From assembly GCA_904501705.1 (NCBI GenBank), contig CAJGCA010000006.1:1-39504 (forward strand): a DNA stretch of 39,504 nt, read 5' to 3'. Source of the stretch: Clostridiaceae bacterium (GTDB lineage: Bacteria; Bacillota; Clostridia; Oscillospirales; Acutalibacteraceae). The stretch's first letter is position 1; each line of letters starts with the position of its first letter. Both the position numbers and the translations under genes were made by a program. The notes under the pieces are model-generated. The model was given only the letters and a program-made list of their open reading frames with translations. It searched no databases and had not been told where the DNA came from. Of the stretch, positions 7,268 to 14,484 are shown in pieces.

Positions 7268-8653
7268 TTAATGCCGTTTTACCCGCTGCAGCCGATCGCG
7301 GCGGCGACGGCGGTTATAGGTGATGTTGAGCAGGACGTAGCCGACAATGAGCAGGATGAGCAGCCCGATGCCAAGCCAGAACCACGGTGAAGTGAAGAAC
7401 CCACCCAAACCGCTGAACGCATACAGCAACCAACTGCGGTTGAGCTCGTCCGCGGCGACGAGGTCGACCTCGCCGATCTTCTGATCGACGTTGACGATCA
7501 GCTCCACCTTGCCGAGCACCGTGCCCTTGGTCACAGGGGCTTCGATCTCGCTCTCGTATACCGTCACCTTCTTGATGACCTGATCGGGATCGAGACTGCT
7601 CTCCACAACGGTGGAAAATTCCTTGGCCGGCACCAGATTGACGTGGTCAGTGTTCCACGCCAGACGCACCTTCACGCTCGCGAGGATCTCGCTCTTGGCG
7701 AGCACGGTGGCGTGTTCAAACTTATTAAACGCCCAGCGAAACAGTGTGCGGGTGTCGCGGTAATGCAGCCCGCTCTCCCCTGCCGCGTTCGTTTCGGGGC
7801 AGCTCATCACCACCACCAGATATTCGTACCCGCTGTCCCGCGCGACCGAGGCGCAGGTGCGCCCCTCGTGCTCCGACAACCCCGTGCGGCTGAACGCCAG
7901 CGGTGAGTAGTAAAACGCGCTGGACGACTGCTGCATACTGTTCACCGACCACATCGTGCGCTCAGTGCCGCCCGCAATGGGCTTGACGGTGTACTGGCGG
8001 TTGCCCACAATATCCTCAAACACCGAAAAGCGCTGGGCATAGCGGATGATGCGGTACATATCCCGTGGCGTGGTATATTGGCCAAGGGAATCCAACCCCG
8101 TCAGGTTGGAAAAATGCGTGTAATCGCACCCGATTTCATTGGCAAGTGCGTTCATCCCCTCGATAAACGCGGGCACGCTGCCATCCAGCGTGCAGGCGAG
8201 CACCGTCACCGCGTCGCTCGCGTTCTGGATAAAGGCTATGGTCAGCAGATCGCGCAGCGTCCAGGTTTCCCCGAATTGCATGTTCGCCGTCGGCACGCCC
8301 GTGCCTGCGACGTAATTGTTAAACATTTCCACGGTGTAGGCACCCGTGACAGCGTCGATATCCATGCCCGTCTGTTCCAAACGGTGCAAGGTGTACGCCA
8401 CCACCATAAAGCGCATCATCGCCCCCGGCGCGCGCACCTCGTCCGCCGCCTTGGCATACAGCACCACATCGCGGTCGATGTCGCTGCCGAGGTTGACCAG
8501 CAGCGCCGAGTCGGCATATACCGTCGTGCCCTCGGGCAGGGTATAGCCCACCGCACCATCCTCGGCGGCAAGCGCCGTCGGCGCACTGACACAGAATACA
8601 CTCATCGCTATAATCGCGGACAACAGCCCGCCGAGTATCCGTCGTTTCAGCAT
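7268..8653 (-). CDS. Peptidase S11 (D-Ala-D-Ala carboxypeptidase)-like protein, catalytic motifs lost
   Basis: A 461-residue exported protein: signal peptide (1-30, ending ALAA), an S11/PBP5-like domain (about 35-300), a PBP5-C-like beta domain (about 310-405) and a C-terminal membrane helix (about 417-440) followed by a basic tail. The fold is recognisable from VLYAKAADEVRAPG, WTLRDLL and HFSNLTGLDSLGQYTTPRDM. All three active-site motifs are altered: SxxK is AMMR (78-81), SxN is NAS (144-146) and KTG is RTG (256-258). It therefore probably cannot form the acyl-enzyme, although the reading frame, export signal and anchor are intact. A structural or peptidoglycan-binding role is inference. 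The start follows GGAGAG. Confidence 0.88.
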   Translation of the reverse strand: MLKRRILGGLLSAIIAMSVFCVSAPTALAAEDGAVGYTLPEGTTVYADSALLVNLGSDIDRDVVLYAKAADEVRAPGAMMRFMVVAYTLHRLEQTGMDIDAVTGAYTVEMFNNYVAGTGVPTANMQFGETWTLRDLLTIAFIQNASDAVTVLACTLDGSVPAFIEGMNALANEIGCDYTHFSNLTGLDSLGQYTTPRDMYRIIRYAQRFSVFEDIVGNRQYTVKPIAGGTERTMWSVNSMQQSSSAFYYSPLAFSRTGLSEHEGRTCASVARDSGYEYLVVVMSCPETNAAGESGLHYRDTRTLFRWAFNKFEHATVLAKSEILASVKVRLAWNTDHVNLVPAKEFSTVVESSLDPDQVIKKVTVYESEIEAPVTKGTVLGKVELIVNVDQKIGEVDLVAADELNRSWLLYAFSGLGGFFTSPWFWLGIGLLILLIVGYVLLNITYNRRRRRDRLQRVKRH

Positions 8654-8686
8654 ACATACTCTCCATTAATTAATAGTCTATAATGT

Positions 8687-8714
8687 ATTCTACCACACTT
8701 TCAAAGAAATGCAA
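8687..8714 (-). promoter_or_regulatory. Possible promoter of the S11-like/rsmA operon
   Basis: Minus strand TTGCAT, 16-bp spacer, TAGAAT, about 35 bases before the start codon. An overlapping alternative is TTGAAA/TATAGA. Confidence 0.5.
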
Positions 8715-8746
8715 CGAAAAATCCGTACCGAAAGCCATATTCCCTC

Positions 8747-8775
8747 TTGAATTGCCCGCCGATTTGCGGTACAAT
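8747..8775 (+). promoter_or_regulatory. Promoter of pduL
   Basis: TTGAAT, 17-bp spacer, TACAAT, followed by the leader and AAAGGAG before the start codon. Confidence 0.8.
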
Positions 8776-8809
8776 GGTGTAAACCACCAATCAAAAGGAG
8801 TGTCAAACT

Positions 8810-9385
8810 ATGTCTATGGAAGTTTTAGTGGAAACCTCTGCCCGTCACCTGCACGTGACGCAGGCGGATCTCGAGACCTTGTTCGGCAAGGGCTATGAGC
8901 TGACCAAGAAGAAGGATCTGTCCCAGCCCGGTCAGTTCGCGTGCGCTGAGCGCGTCGACGTCGTCGGCCCGAAGAAGACCCTCACGGGTGTCTCCATCCT
9001 CGGCCCCGTGCGTCCCGAGACGCAGGTCGAATTGTCGCTGACCGATGCGCGCTCCATCGGCGTTGCCGCCCCCATCCGTGAGTCGGGTGACATCGCGGGC
9101 AGCGGTGCCTGCAAGCTGGTCGGCCCCTGCGGCGAGGTCGAGCTCAAGGAAGGCGTCATTGCCGCGAAGCGCCACATCCACATGACCACCGCCGATGCCG
9201 CGGCGATGGGCCTCGAGGATAAGCAGATCGTGTCCGTCAAGGTTCCCTCCGACGGTCGCGCGATCGTGTTCGGTGACGTGGTCGTGCGCGTCAGCGACAA
9301 GTACGCGCTCGCCATGCACATCGATACCGACGAGTCCAACGCGGGCTGTGTTGCCCCCGGCACCATGGGCGAGATCATTAAATAA
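8810..9385 (+). CDS. pduL: Phosphate propanoyltransferase (PduL-type phosphotransacylase)
   Basis: A 191-residue, two-domain PduL protein that interconverts acyl-CoA and acyl-phosphate (acetyl or propionyl), linking CoA thioesters to ATP formation by an acyl kinase. The zinc-binding histidines are visible in SARHLHV (H13, H15) and AKRHIHM (H122, H124), with a further His at 170 in AMHIDTDE. It lacks the N-terminal microcompartment-targeting extension of Salmonella PduL and stands alone, so it is probably the cytosolic type that replaces Pta in many Firmicutes. AAAGGAG lies nine bases before the first ATG; a second in-frame ATG is two codons on. No acetate kinase gene is in the window. Confidence 0.95.
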   Translation: MSMEVLVETSARHLHVTQADLETLFGKGYELTKKKDLSQPGQFACAERVDVVGPKKTLTGVSILGPVRPETQVELSLTDARSIGVAAPIRESGDIAGSGACKLVGPCGEVELKEGVIAAKRHIHMTTADAAAMGLEDKQIVSVKVPSDGRAIVFGDVVVRVSDKYALAMHIDTDESNAGCVAPGTMGEIIK

Positions 9386-9397
9386 AAACGCACATAA

Positions 9398-9437
9398 AAC
9401 AACTCCGCACACCCGAGGGTGTGCGGAGTTGTTGTTT
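9398..9437. terminator. Bidirectional terminator
   Basis: A near-perfect stem AACAACTCCGCACAC with its complement, followed by GTTTTTC on the plus strand; it serves the convergent pduL and symporter genes. Confidence 0.9.
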
Positions 9438-9441
9438 TTCA

Positions 9442-10809
9442 TTACAGGAATTTGTCGATATAGCCCCACACCCACAGTGCAAACAGGATGACGGGCAGGA
9501 CGTATTTCGTATACGGGACGAGCCACTTCGGGAACAGCATTCCGCGACCCGCGTTGGCTTCCTCGAGGAAACTCTGCGCGCCCCAGCCACGCTTGGAGGT
9601 GCAGAACAGCACGTACACCAGCGAGCCGAGCGGCAGGATATTGTTGCTGATGATGAAGTCCTCGAGATCCATCAGTACACTGCCCTCGCCAAAGGGCTGG
9701 ACGTTCGACAGGAGATTAAAACCGAGCGCACAGGGCAGCGCGAGCACCAGCATCGCGGCGAGGTTAATGAAGCTCGACTTGCGGCGGCTCCAGCCCGCAA
9801 GATCCACGCCGAAGGACACGATGTTCTCGAACACCGCGATGACCGTCGACATCGCCGCAAAGATCATAAACAGGAAGAACAACACGCCCCACACACGGCC
9901 GCCCGCCATCTGGTTAAAGATGTTCGGCAGGGTCTGGAACACCAGACCGGGGCCGGCGGCGGGATCCTGATCAAAGGCGAAGCAGGCGGGAATGACGATC
10001 AGACCCGCCGTGAACGCGACGAAGGTGTCGAGACCCGCGATGATGACCGACTCGCCGAGCAGGCGGCGGTCACGGCTGATGTAACTGCCGAAAATCGCCA
10101 TCGAGCCCATACCGATCGACAGCGTGAAGAACGCCTGACCGAGCGCGGCGAACGCCACCGTTCCAATGCCGCCCTCGACCATCTTGCCAAAGTCGGGCAC
10201 AAGGTAATATTTGATCCCCTCGTCTGCGCCATCCAACGTCACGGCACGCACCGCCAGTGCGGAGATGATGACCAACAGGGCAAGCATCATCACCTTGGTC
10301 GCCTTCTCGACGCCCTTCTGCAGACCGATCGAGCAGATGAGGAACCCAAGCACCGTCGCAAGCGCCATATAAAAGACCACCGCCCACGGGTCGGCGGTCA
10401 GAGCACCGAACTGCGCGGACACCTGATCGGGCGTCTGCCCGACGAAATCGCCGCGCAGCATCTTGACAAAATAGGCAAACATCCATCCGGTGACGGTGGT
10501 GTAGAACATCATCAGCAGATAGTTGCCCGCCATACCGATCCAACCGAACCAATGCCATTTCGCCCCCTGCGGCTCCAGCGCACGGAAGGAAGCACCGATG
10601 CTCTTCTTACTCGCACGGCCGACGGAGAACTCCATCGTCATGATCGGCAGACCGAAGATCACCAAAAACAGCAGATACATCACAATGAACGCGGCACCGC
10701 CGTATTCACCGACGATATAGGGGAAACGCCACACGTTTCCCAGACCAATGGCACAGCCCGCCGAGATGAGAATAAATCCCAGACGGGAGCCGAGCTTTTC
10801 TCTTTCCAT
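9442..10809 (-). CDS. Sodium:neurotransmitter symporter family (NSS/SNF) transporter
   Basis: A 455-residue membrane protein with about 11-12 helices. Helix 1 carries the family signature AIGLGNVWRFPY, which contributes to the sodium and substrate sites; GGAAF and the helix 6/8 regions also fit. Bacterial members (LeuT, Tyt1, MhsT) import amino acids with sodium, so an amino acid is the likely cargo. ATG at 10809 is preceded by TAGGAGGGT; the 59-residue upstream extension of the frame runs back through the promoter and into the neighbouring gene. The sodium it consumes could be re-exported by an OadB-type pump, but the two are not linked genetically. Confidence 0.95.
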   Translation of the reverse strand: MEREKLGSRLGFILISAGCAIGLGNVWRFPYIVGEYGGAAFIVMYLLFLVIFGLPIMTMEFSVGRASKKSIGASFRALEPQGAKWHWFGWIGMAGNYLLMMFYTTVTGWMFAYFVKMLRGDFVGQTPDQVSAQFGALTADPWAVVFYMALATVLGFLICSIGLQKGVEKATKVMMLALLVIISALAVRAVTLDGADEGIKYYLVPDFGKMVEGGIGTVAFAALGQAFFTLSIGMGSMAIFGSYISRDRRLLGESVIIAGLDTFVAFTAGLIVIPACFAFDQDPAAGPGLVFQTLPNIFNQMAGGRVWGVLFFLFMIFAAMSTVIAVFENIVSFGVDLAGWSRRKSSFINLAAMLVLALPCALGFNLLSNVQPFGEGSVLMDLEDFIISNNILPLGSLVYVLFCTSKRGWGAQSFLEEANAGRGMLFPKWLVPYTKYVLPVILFALWVWGYIDKFL

Positions 10810-10839
10810 AAACACCCTCCTAAAAAACTTTGCCATCAC

Positions 10840-10868
10840 ATCATACCATACCTTAATGAGATTTTCAA
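10840..10868 (-). promoter_or_regulatory. Promoter of the NSS symporter gene
   Basis: Minus strand TTGAAA, 17-bp spacer, TATGAT. Its -35 lies inside the left arm of an 11-bp inverted repeat shared with the divergent promoter. Confidence 0.8.
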
Positions 10869-10894
10869 CCGAAAATCCCGTGCGGTTGAAAATC
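10860..10894. promoter_or_regulatory. Inverted repeat between divergent promoters
   Basis: GATTTTCAACC (10860-10870) and GGTTGAAAATC (10884-10894) are a perfect 11-bp inverted repeat with a 13-bp centre. Each arm contains one of the two divergent -35 boxes, plus flanking bases beyond the -35 consensus. It could be an operator or a chance product of two similar promoters. Confidence 0.5.
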
Positions 10895-10914
10895 CCGCAG
10901 GCGTATGCTACAAT
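10886..10914 (+). promoter_or_regulatory. Promoter of the DUF1653 gene
   Basis: TTGAAA, 17-bp spacer, TACAAT. Confidence 0.8.
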
Positions 10915-10957
10915 GGAGTTCGATCCTAAGGGCAATAATCTAATGGAGGGATGTCCA

Positions 10958-11191
10958 ATGAACGAATTACCTGCTCTGCCCGTCATCCGTATAGGTAAAT
11001 ACCGTCATTTCAAAGGCAACGAATACGAGGTGATCGGGGTCGCGCGTCATTCCGAGACACTCGAGCCGCTGGTGGTCTACCGCGCCCTTTACGGCAAGGG
11101 GGACATCTGGGTGCGCCCCGCCGCGATGTGGGACGGCACCGTCGAGCGCGACGGCGTGACCTATCAGCGGTTTACCTTCATCGGAGAGTGA
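10958..11191 (+). CDS. DUF1653 domain protein
   Basis: A 77-residue protein, essentially one DUF1653 domain: GKYRHFKGNEYEVIGVARHS, then LVVYRALYG, a tryptophan-containing IWVRP stretch and YQRF near the end. The family is widespread and small and its function is not established. GGAGGG lies seven bases before ATG 10958; an in-frame ATG five codons upstream has no suitable binding site. It is transcribed alone, divergent from the symporter. Confidence 0.9.
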   Translation: MNELPALPVIRIGKYRHFKGNEYEVIGVARHSETLEPLVVYRALYGKGDIWVRPAAMWDGTVERDGVTYQRFTFIGE

Positions 11192-11226
11192 TCAATATTT
11201 TCGGGCTGCGTTCCTGTAATAGACAA

Positions 11227-11265
11227 CACGCCTGCGAGATATTCGCAGGCGTGAAAGGATTATTC
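11227..11265. terminator. Bidirectional terminator
   Basis: Stem CACGCCTGCGA / TCGCAGGCGTG with a 5-nt loop (11227-11253), then an AT-rich run with TTTTTTT on the plus strand. It lies between the convergent DUF1653 and thiT genes. Confidence 0.75.
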
Positions 11266-12072
11266 TTTTTTTACAGCTTTCGCCAACACGGTGAATACGG
11301 TAAACAGCACCGCGCCAATCGCGGTGACGATGCCAACCGTCAGCCAGTGGACGTTCGCGAGGCCCGTGATGAGGAAATCGCCGGTCTCGGCGTCCTGCAG
11401 ATGGCGGAAAATGAGCACGATATCCGCGACAACCGCCACCGCGGCCGCACCCTTCGCGCACAGCGAAAGCGCAAACGCGCGACCGGACACCCCCGCCGTT
11501 GCCACGCGGGTGAGCCGTTCGCCGCCGACATCCAGCCCGCGGGACAGATACCACGCGCCTAGCGCCGTTACCAGCGTCTCGGGCAGCATATAAGTCGCGT
11601 TATACGCAAGGGAATACAGCAGTGCCGCCTCGGTCGGGATGGACAGCCCCGCCCACACCGTGCAGCCGGAGATGACGTGGCAGACATACCGCAGCACCGA
11701 AACGAGCAGGGCGGCAGACACCAGCGCCTGCCCCTGCGAGCGGCCCTCGCGGCGGAACACGCCGCCAAGCCCCAGCACCGCGAACGCGAGCACATAGTCC
11801 AGCGCGATGATCGCGACGATAGACAGCGGGGTGGAGAAATACGACAGCGTGTTCATCCCCAGCAGCAGCTGCAGCAACGAATACACAAATGCGGCGAACA
11901 GGCCGAATTTCGTGCCGTGGCGATAGCTTATAAGCAACACGGGCAGCGCACTGCACGCGGTGACACTGCCGCCATAGGGCAGGTCAAGGAGCTTGACCAT
12001 ACTCAGCACCGTGGCAATGGCGATGAGCAATGCACCCTCCACAAGGCGCAAAACGGACGATGATTTTTTCAT
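11260..12072 (-). CDS. thiT: ThiT-like thiamine transporter (ECF S component), C-terminally extended
   Basis: A 270-residue membrane protein. The first 190 or so residues resemble ThiT, the substrate-binding subunit of the ECF thiamine transporter, with YGGSVTACSALPVLLISYRHG, the conserved loop HVISGCTVWAG and the NATYMLPE segment near helix 6. ThiT normally ends there at about 190 residues; this one continues with about 80 residues containing two more predicted helices. The TPP riboswitch upstream independently supports a thiamine substrate. ECF EcfA/EcfT partners are not in the window. ATG 12072 follows GGAGAG; a longer in-frame reading would begin inside the riboswitch terminator. Confidence 0.92.
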   Translation of the reverse strand: MKKSSSVLRLVEGALLIAIATVLSMVKLLDLPYGGSVTACSALPVLLISYRHGTKFGLFAAFVYSLLQLLLGMNTLSYFSTPLSIVAIIALDYVLAFAVLGLGGVFRREGRSQGQALVSAALLVSVLRYVCHVISGCTVWAGLSIPTEAALLYSLAYNATYMLPETLVTALGAWYLSRGLDVGGERLTRVATAGVSGRAFALSLCAKGAAAVAVVADIVLIFRHLQDAETGDFLITGLANVHWLTVGIVTAIGAVLFTVFTVLAKAVKKE

Positions 12073-12100
12073 AAATTTTTCTCTCCTTTTCGGATAGAAC

Positions 12101-12131
12101 AAACAAAAAGCCCTCGTCATCGACGAAGGCT
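12101..12131 (-). terminator. TPP-riboswitch expression-platform terminator
   Basis: On the minus strand AGCCTTCGTC pairs with GACGAGGGCT around a 3-nt loop, followed by TTTTTG. It lies between the aptamer and thiT, so TPP binding probably stops transcription before the gene. Confidence 0.85.
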
Positions 12132-12162
12132 GACCGCGGCCATGTGTGCCGCGTATGTGTAA

Positions 12163-12258
12163 AACATCCCTCCGCCGGTATTACCCGGATCAGGTCTTAG
12201 GGTTAGGCGTTCGCCCTCTCAGCCATGTCGCCGCTTATGCAACGCACAGCACCCCTTG
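12163..12258 (-). promoter_or_regulatory. TPP (THI-element) riboswitch
   Basis: The minus strand carries the THI-box blocks in order: GGGGTGC at the 5' end, GGCTGAGAGGG, AACCCTAAGACCTGATCCGG, then GGTAATACCGGCGGAGGGA. These form the pyrimidine- and pyrophosphate-sensing helices. It represses the downstream thiamine uptake gene when TPP is plentiful (class knowledge). No clear promoter was picked out in 12263-12360. Confidence 0.97.
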
Positions 12259-12361
12259 TTTGCTCTATTGAATTTTTTGCAACGCAGACTAACTAGTATC
12301 GCCACACTGCAAGTAAGAGCATATACCCTTTGACGGCGTTTGTCAAGAAAATTTTGACACT

Positions 12362-12390
12362 TTGACATTTTTTCACCACCGTACTATAAT
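12362..12390 (+). promoter_or_regulatory. Promoter of the Thr-rich lipoprotein gene
   Basis: Consensus TTGACA, 17-bp spacer, TATAAT; the strongest promoter match in the window. Confidence 0.9.
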
Positions 12391-12423
12391 GAAATTACAC
12401 TATTGCGAGGAGTGTGTTGAAAA

Positions 12424-13398
12424 ATGAAGAAACTGTTAGTCATTACCCTATCTCTGCTGATGCTGCTGTCCTTTGCCGGCTGTAACAAGAAGGAGGGCGA
12501 GAGCTCCTCCGCACCCACAACCGACGCCATCGAAGCGGGCACCGTTGCGTTCACCGCGGCCGAGACGGTGTTCGAGGAGGGCACCAAGGTGACCGCTGAG
12601 ACCGTCACCGCAGGTGATGTGTACGAGCGTGCCAAGACCGCAGTCACGCCCGTGGCGGAGAAGTTTACCGTGTTCGAGTTCAACGCCGTCAAGGACGAGG
12701 CAAAGGTGCAGCCAAACGGCAAGCTCGCCGTCATCTTCCGCATCCCTGAGGATTACAGCAACAATGTCAAGATCCTGTATGTCGCGGATGACGGCACCAC
12801 CGAGGAGATCGCCGCCACCTTCAACGCGGATACGCGTACGGTCGTGGCTCAGCTGACCCATTTCAGCACCTACGTGCTGATCGACCTCGGCGCGGATGCG
12901 ACCACGACGACTACCGAAACAACCACCACAACCACAACCGAAGTGACTACCACGACGACCACCGCCAAGCCTACCACAACCACTACGACCACGACAACCA
13001 CGACCAAGGCCTCCTATTCCGCCTTTAAGTCGTCCGACTGGCAGTTCCGCGTCATCGTCGAGGACGGCGGCAAATTCTGCCGCACCTACACGCTGGTGCT
13101 CACCGACGGCGACCTGCGCTGCGGCGAGGCGTCGTCCAGCCCCTATGAGGAAATGGTTCCGCCGGAATATCGCGATCAGGAAAAGCCGGATTTTGAGTTC
13201 GGCGGCATCCAGTGGTACACCGGTGCGGGCGGCGCTACGCCGCTGACCTCCATCATCGAGAAGGATAACACCATCACCCTCATCGACGAGGAGGGCAAAG
13301 CACTGGTACTCACCCGCACCACCGAGACGACCGCCAAGGTTGTCTCCAACGCCACGACGATCGGTATCAAGGCGGGCGATGTGTTCGCTAAGATCTGA
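12424..13398 (+). CDS. Thr-linker lipoprotein of unknown function
   Basis: A 324-residue lipoprotein: signal peptide with lipobox SFAGC (Cys20), an N-terminal beta-rich domain (about 36-155) ending in a LTHFSTYVLID segment like those of repeat-type extracellular beta domains, a linker of almost pure threonine (160-194), and a C-terminal domain of about 130 residues. Such poly-Thr linkers are common in exported Ruminococcaceae proteins and are often glycosylated (family knowledge). No enzyme motif is seen, and the function is not recognised. The consensus promoter and GCGAGGAG binding site suggest strong expression. It is monocistronic, with a terminator just downstream. Confidence 0.85.
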   Translation: MKKLLVITLSLLMLLSFAGCNKKEGESSSAPTTDAIEAGTVAFTAAETVFEEGTKVTAETVTAGDVYERAKTAVTPVAEKFTVFEFNAVKDEAKVQPNGKLAVIFRIPEDYSNNVKILYVADDGTTEEIAATFNADTRTVVAQLTHFSTYVLIDLGADATTTTTETTTTTTTEVTTTTTTAKPTTTTTTTTTTTKASYSAFKSSDWQFRVIVEDGGKFCRTYTLVLTDGDLRCGEASSSPYEEMVPPEYRDQEKPDFEFGGIQWYTGAGGATPLTSIIEKDNTITLIDEEGKALVLTRTTETTAKVVSNATTIGIKAGDVFAKI

Positions 13399-13412
13399 TA
13401 AACACTATTCAC

Positions 13413-13444
13413 AAGCGGCGACTCATCCGAGTCGCCGCTTTGTT
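13413..13444 (+). terminator. Terminator of the lipoprotein gene
   Basis: Perfect 12-bp stem AAGCGGCGACTC / GAGTCGCCGCTT with an ATCC loop, then TGTTT. Confidence 0.8.
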
Positions 13445-13466
13445 TATGAATTTTTCTGTCGAATAC

Positions 13467-13495
13467 TTGCGTCGGACGAAAAAATGTGCTACACT
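13467..13495 (+). promoter_or_regulatory. Promoter of the dnaD-dnaC-pseudokinase operon
   Basis: TTGCGT, 17-bp spacer, TACACT, about 30 bases before the first start codon. Confidence 0.7.
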
Positions 13496-13527
13496 AACAG
13501 TATCTATGGTTAAAGGAGGGAGAACCG

Positions 13528-14466
13528 ATGGCGCAATATGCTTGGAACGCGGACGCTCTGTGCGGTGTGTTCGCACTGCCGACCGCCGTGGCGGACGACT
13601 GTCTGTCGCTCGCGAGCGTACAGCAGCTGCGCGTGCTTATTTGGTTCTCCCGCCACCAGTCGTGGGATGCCGCCGCCTGCGCCGCGCAGGTCGGGCTGAC
13701 CGCGAACGAATGCGAGGACTGTCTGCGCTTTTGGGCAGACAAGGGAATCCTCACCACCGGCACCGCGCCCGTACCGAAAGCGCGCCCTGCCGCGGTCAAG
13801 CCACTGCTCAAAGAAGTGGTCGAGTTCCAAAAAACGGATCCCTCCTTCTCCACGCTGGTGGATGAGGCCTCTGCCAAGCTCGGCAAGGCTATCACCCACG
13901 GCGACACCGCCACTCTGCTATATCTGTACAACACCGTCGGCTTGCCGATGGAGGTCATCCTCATGGAGATCGTGTACGCGGTCTCCGTCGGCAAGGGCAA
14001 TATGCACTACGTCGAAAAGATCGCCCTCGACTGGTACGATAAAGACATCGCGACCATCCCCACGGTCGACGAGCATATTCGGTATCTGGATGCCTGCCGT
14101 AAAGCGGGAGAAAAGATTGAAAAATTGCTGGATGCCCCCCGCGCGCTCGGCGCAACTCAACAGCAGATGGCGGAGAAATGGTTACATCAATGGGCGTTCT
14201 CCGACGACATGCTGCTCAAAGCGGCAGACATCACCCGCGAGAAGATCGAGAAGCTCAATGCTCCTTTCTATTCCTATATGGATAAGATCCTGGAACGGTG
14301 GTTTGCCGAGGGCATCGACTGCCCCGACAAGATCCCCGCACCCAAACCCGCCAAGAAAAAGGGCGCCGCCGCGACCAATCCCGAGGAGAGCAGTCTGCAC
14401 CTCGAGGAATTCGAAAAGGATCTGCTGCGGTACCGTCCGAAGTTCAACGCGACGGAGAAAAAATAA
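13528..14466 (+). CDS. DnaD-domain replication initiation protein
   Basis: A 312-residue protein with an N-terminal winged-helix-like region (about 1-80) and two DnaB_2/DnaD-type helical domains (about 100-185 and 215-275), the second ending in the typical YMDKILERWFAEGI. A lysine-rich C-terminal tail follows. DnaD/DnaB proteins of Firmicutes remodel origin DNA and recruit the helicase loader. The gene order DnaD-domain protein then DnaC-type ATPase, 18 bases apart, is the usual primosome pairing and supports the role. AAAGGAGGG precedes the ATG. Named by domain because DnaD and DnaB cannot be told apart here. Confidence 0.9.
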   Translation: MAQYAWNADALCGVFALPTAVADDCLSLASVQQLRVLIWFSRHQSWDAAACAAQVGLTANECEDCLRFWADKGILTTGTAPVPKARPAAVKPLLKEVVEFQKTDPSFSTLVDEASAKLGKAITHGDTATLLYLYNTVGLPMEVILMEIVYAVSVGKGNMHYVEKIALDWYDKDIATIPTVDEHIRYLDACRKAGEKIEKLLDAPRALGATQQQMAEKWLHQWAFSDDMLLKAADITREKIEKLNAPFYSYMDKILERWFAEGIDCPDKIPAPKPAKKKGAAATNPEESSLHLEEFEKDLLRYRPKFNATEKK

Positions 14467-14484
14467 ATCACAGGAGGCAGTTTT

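Noticed and set aside
9421..10929. 502-codon plus-strand open frame opposite the symporter
   Set aside because: Low-complexity His/Arg/Gln-rich translation typical of an antisense shadow; it also runs through a terminator and the divergent promoters.
12900..13008. ACC/ACA/ACG triplet repeat as a possible CRISPR or microsatellite
   Set aside because: It is the coding sequence of a threonine linker using mixed Thr codons; no regular spacers exist.
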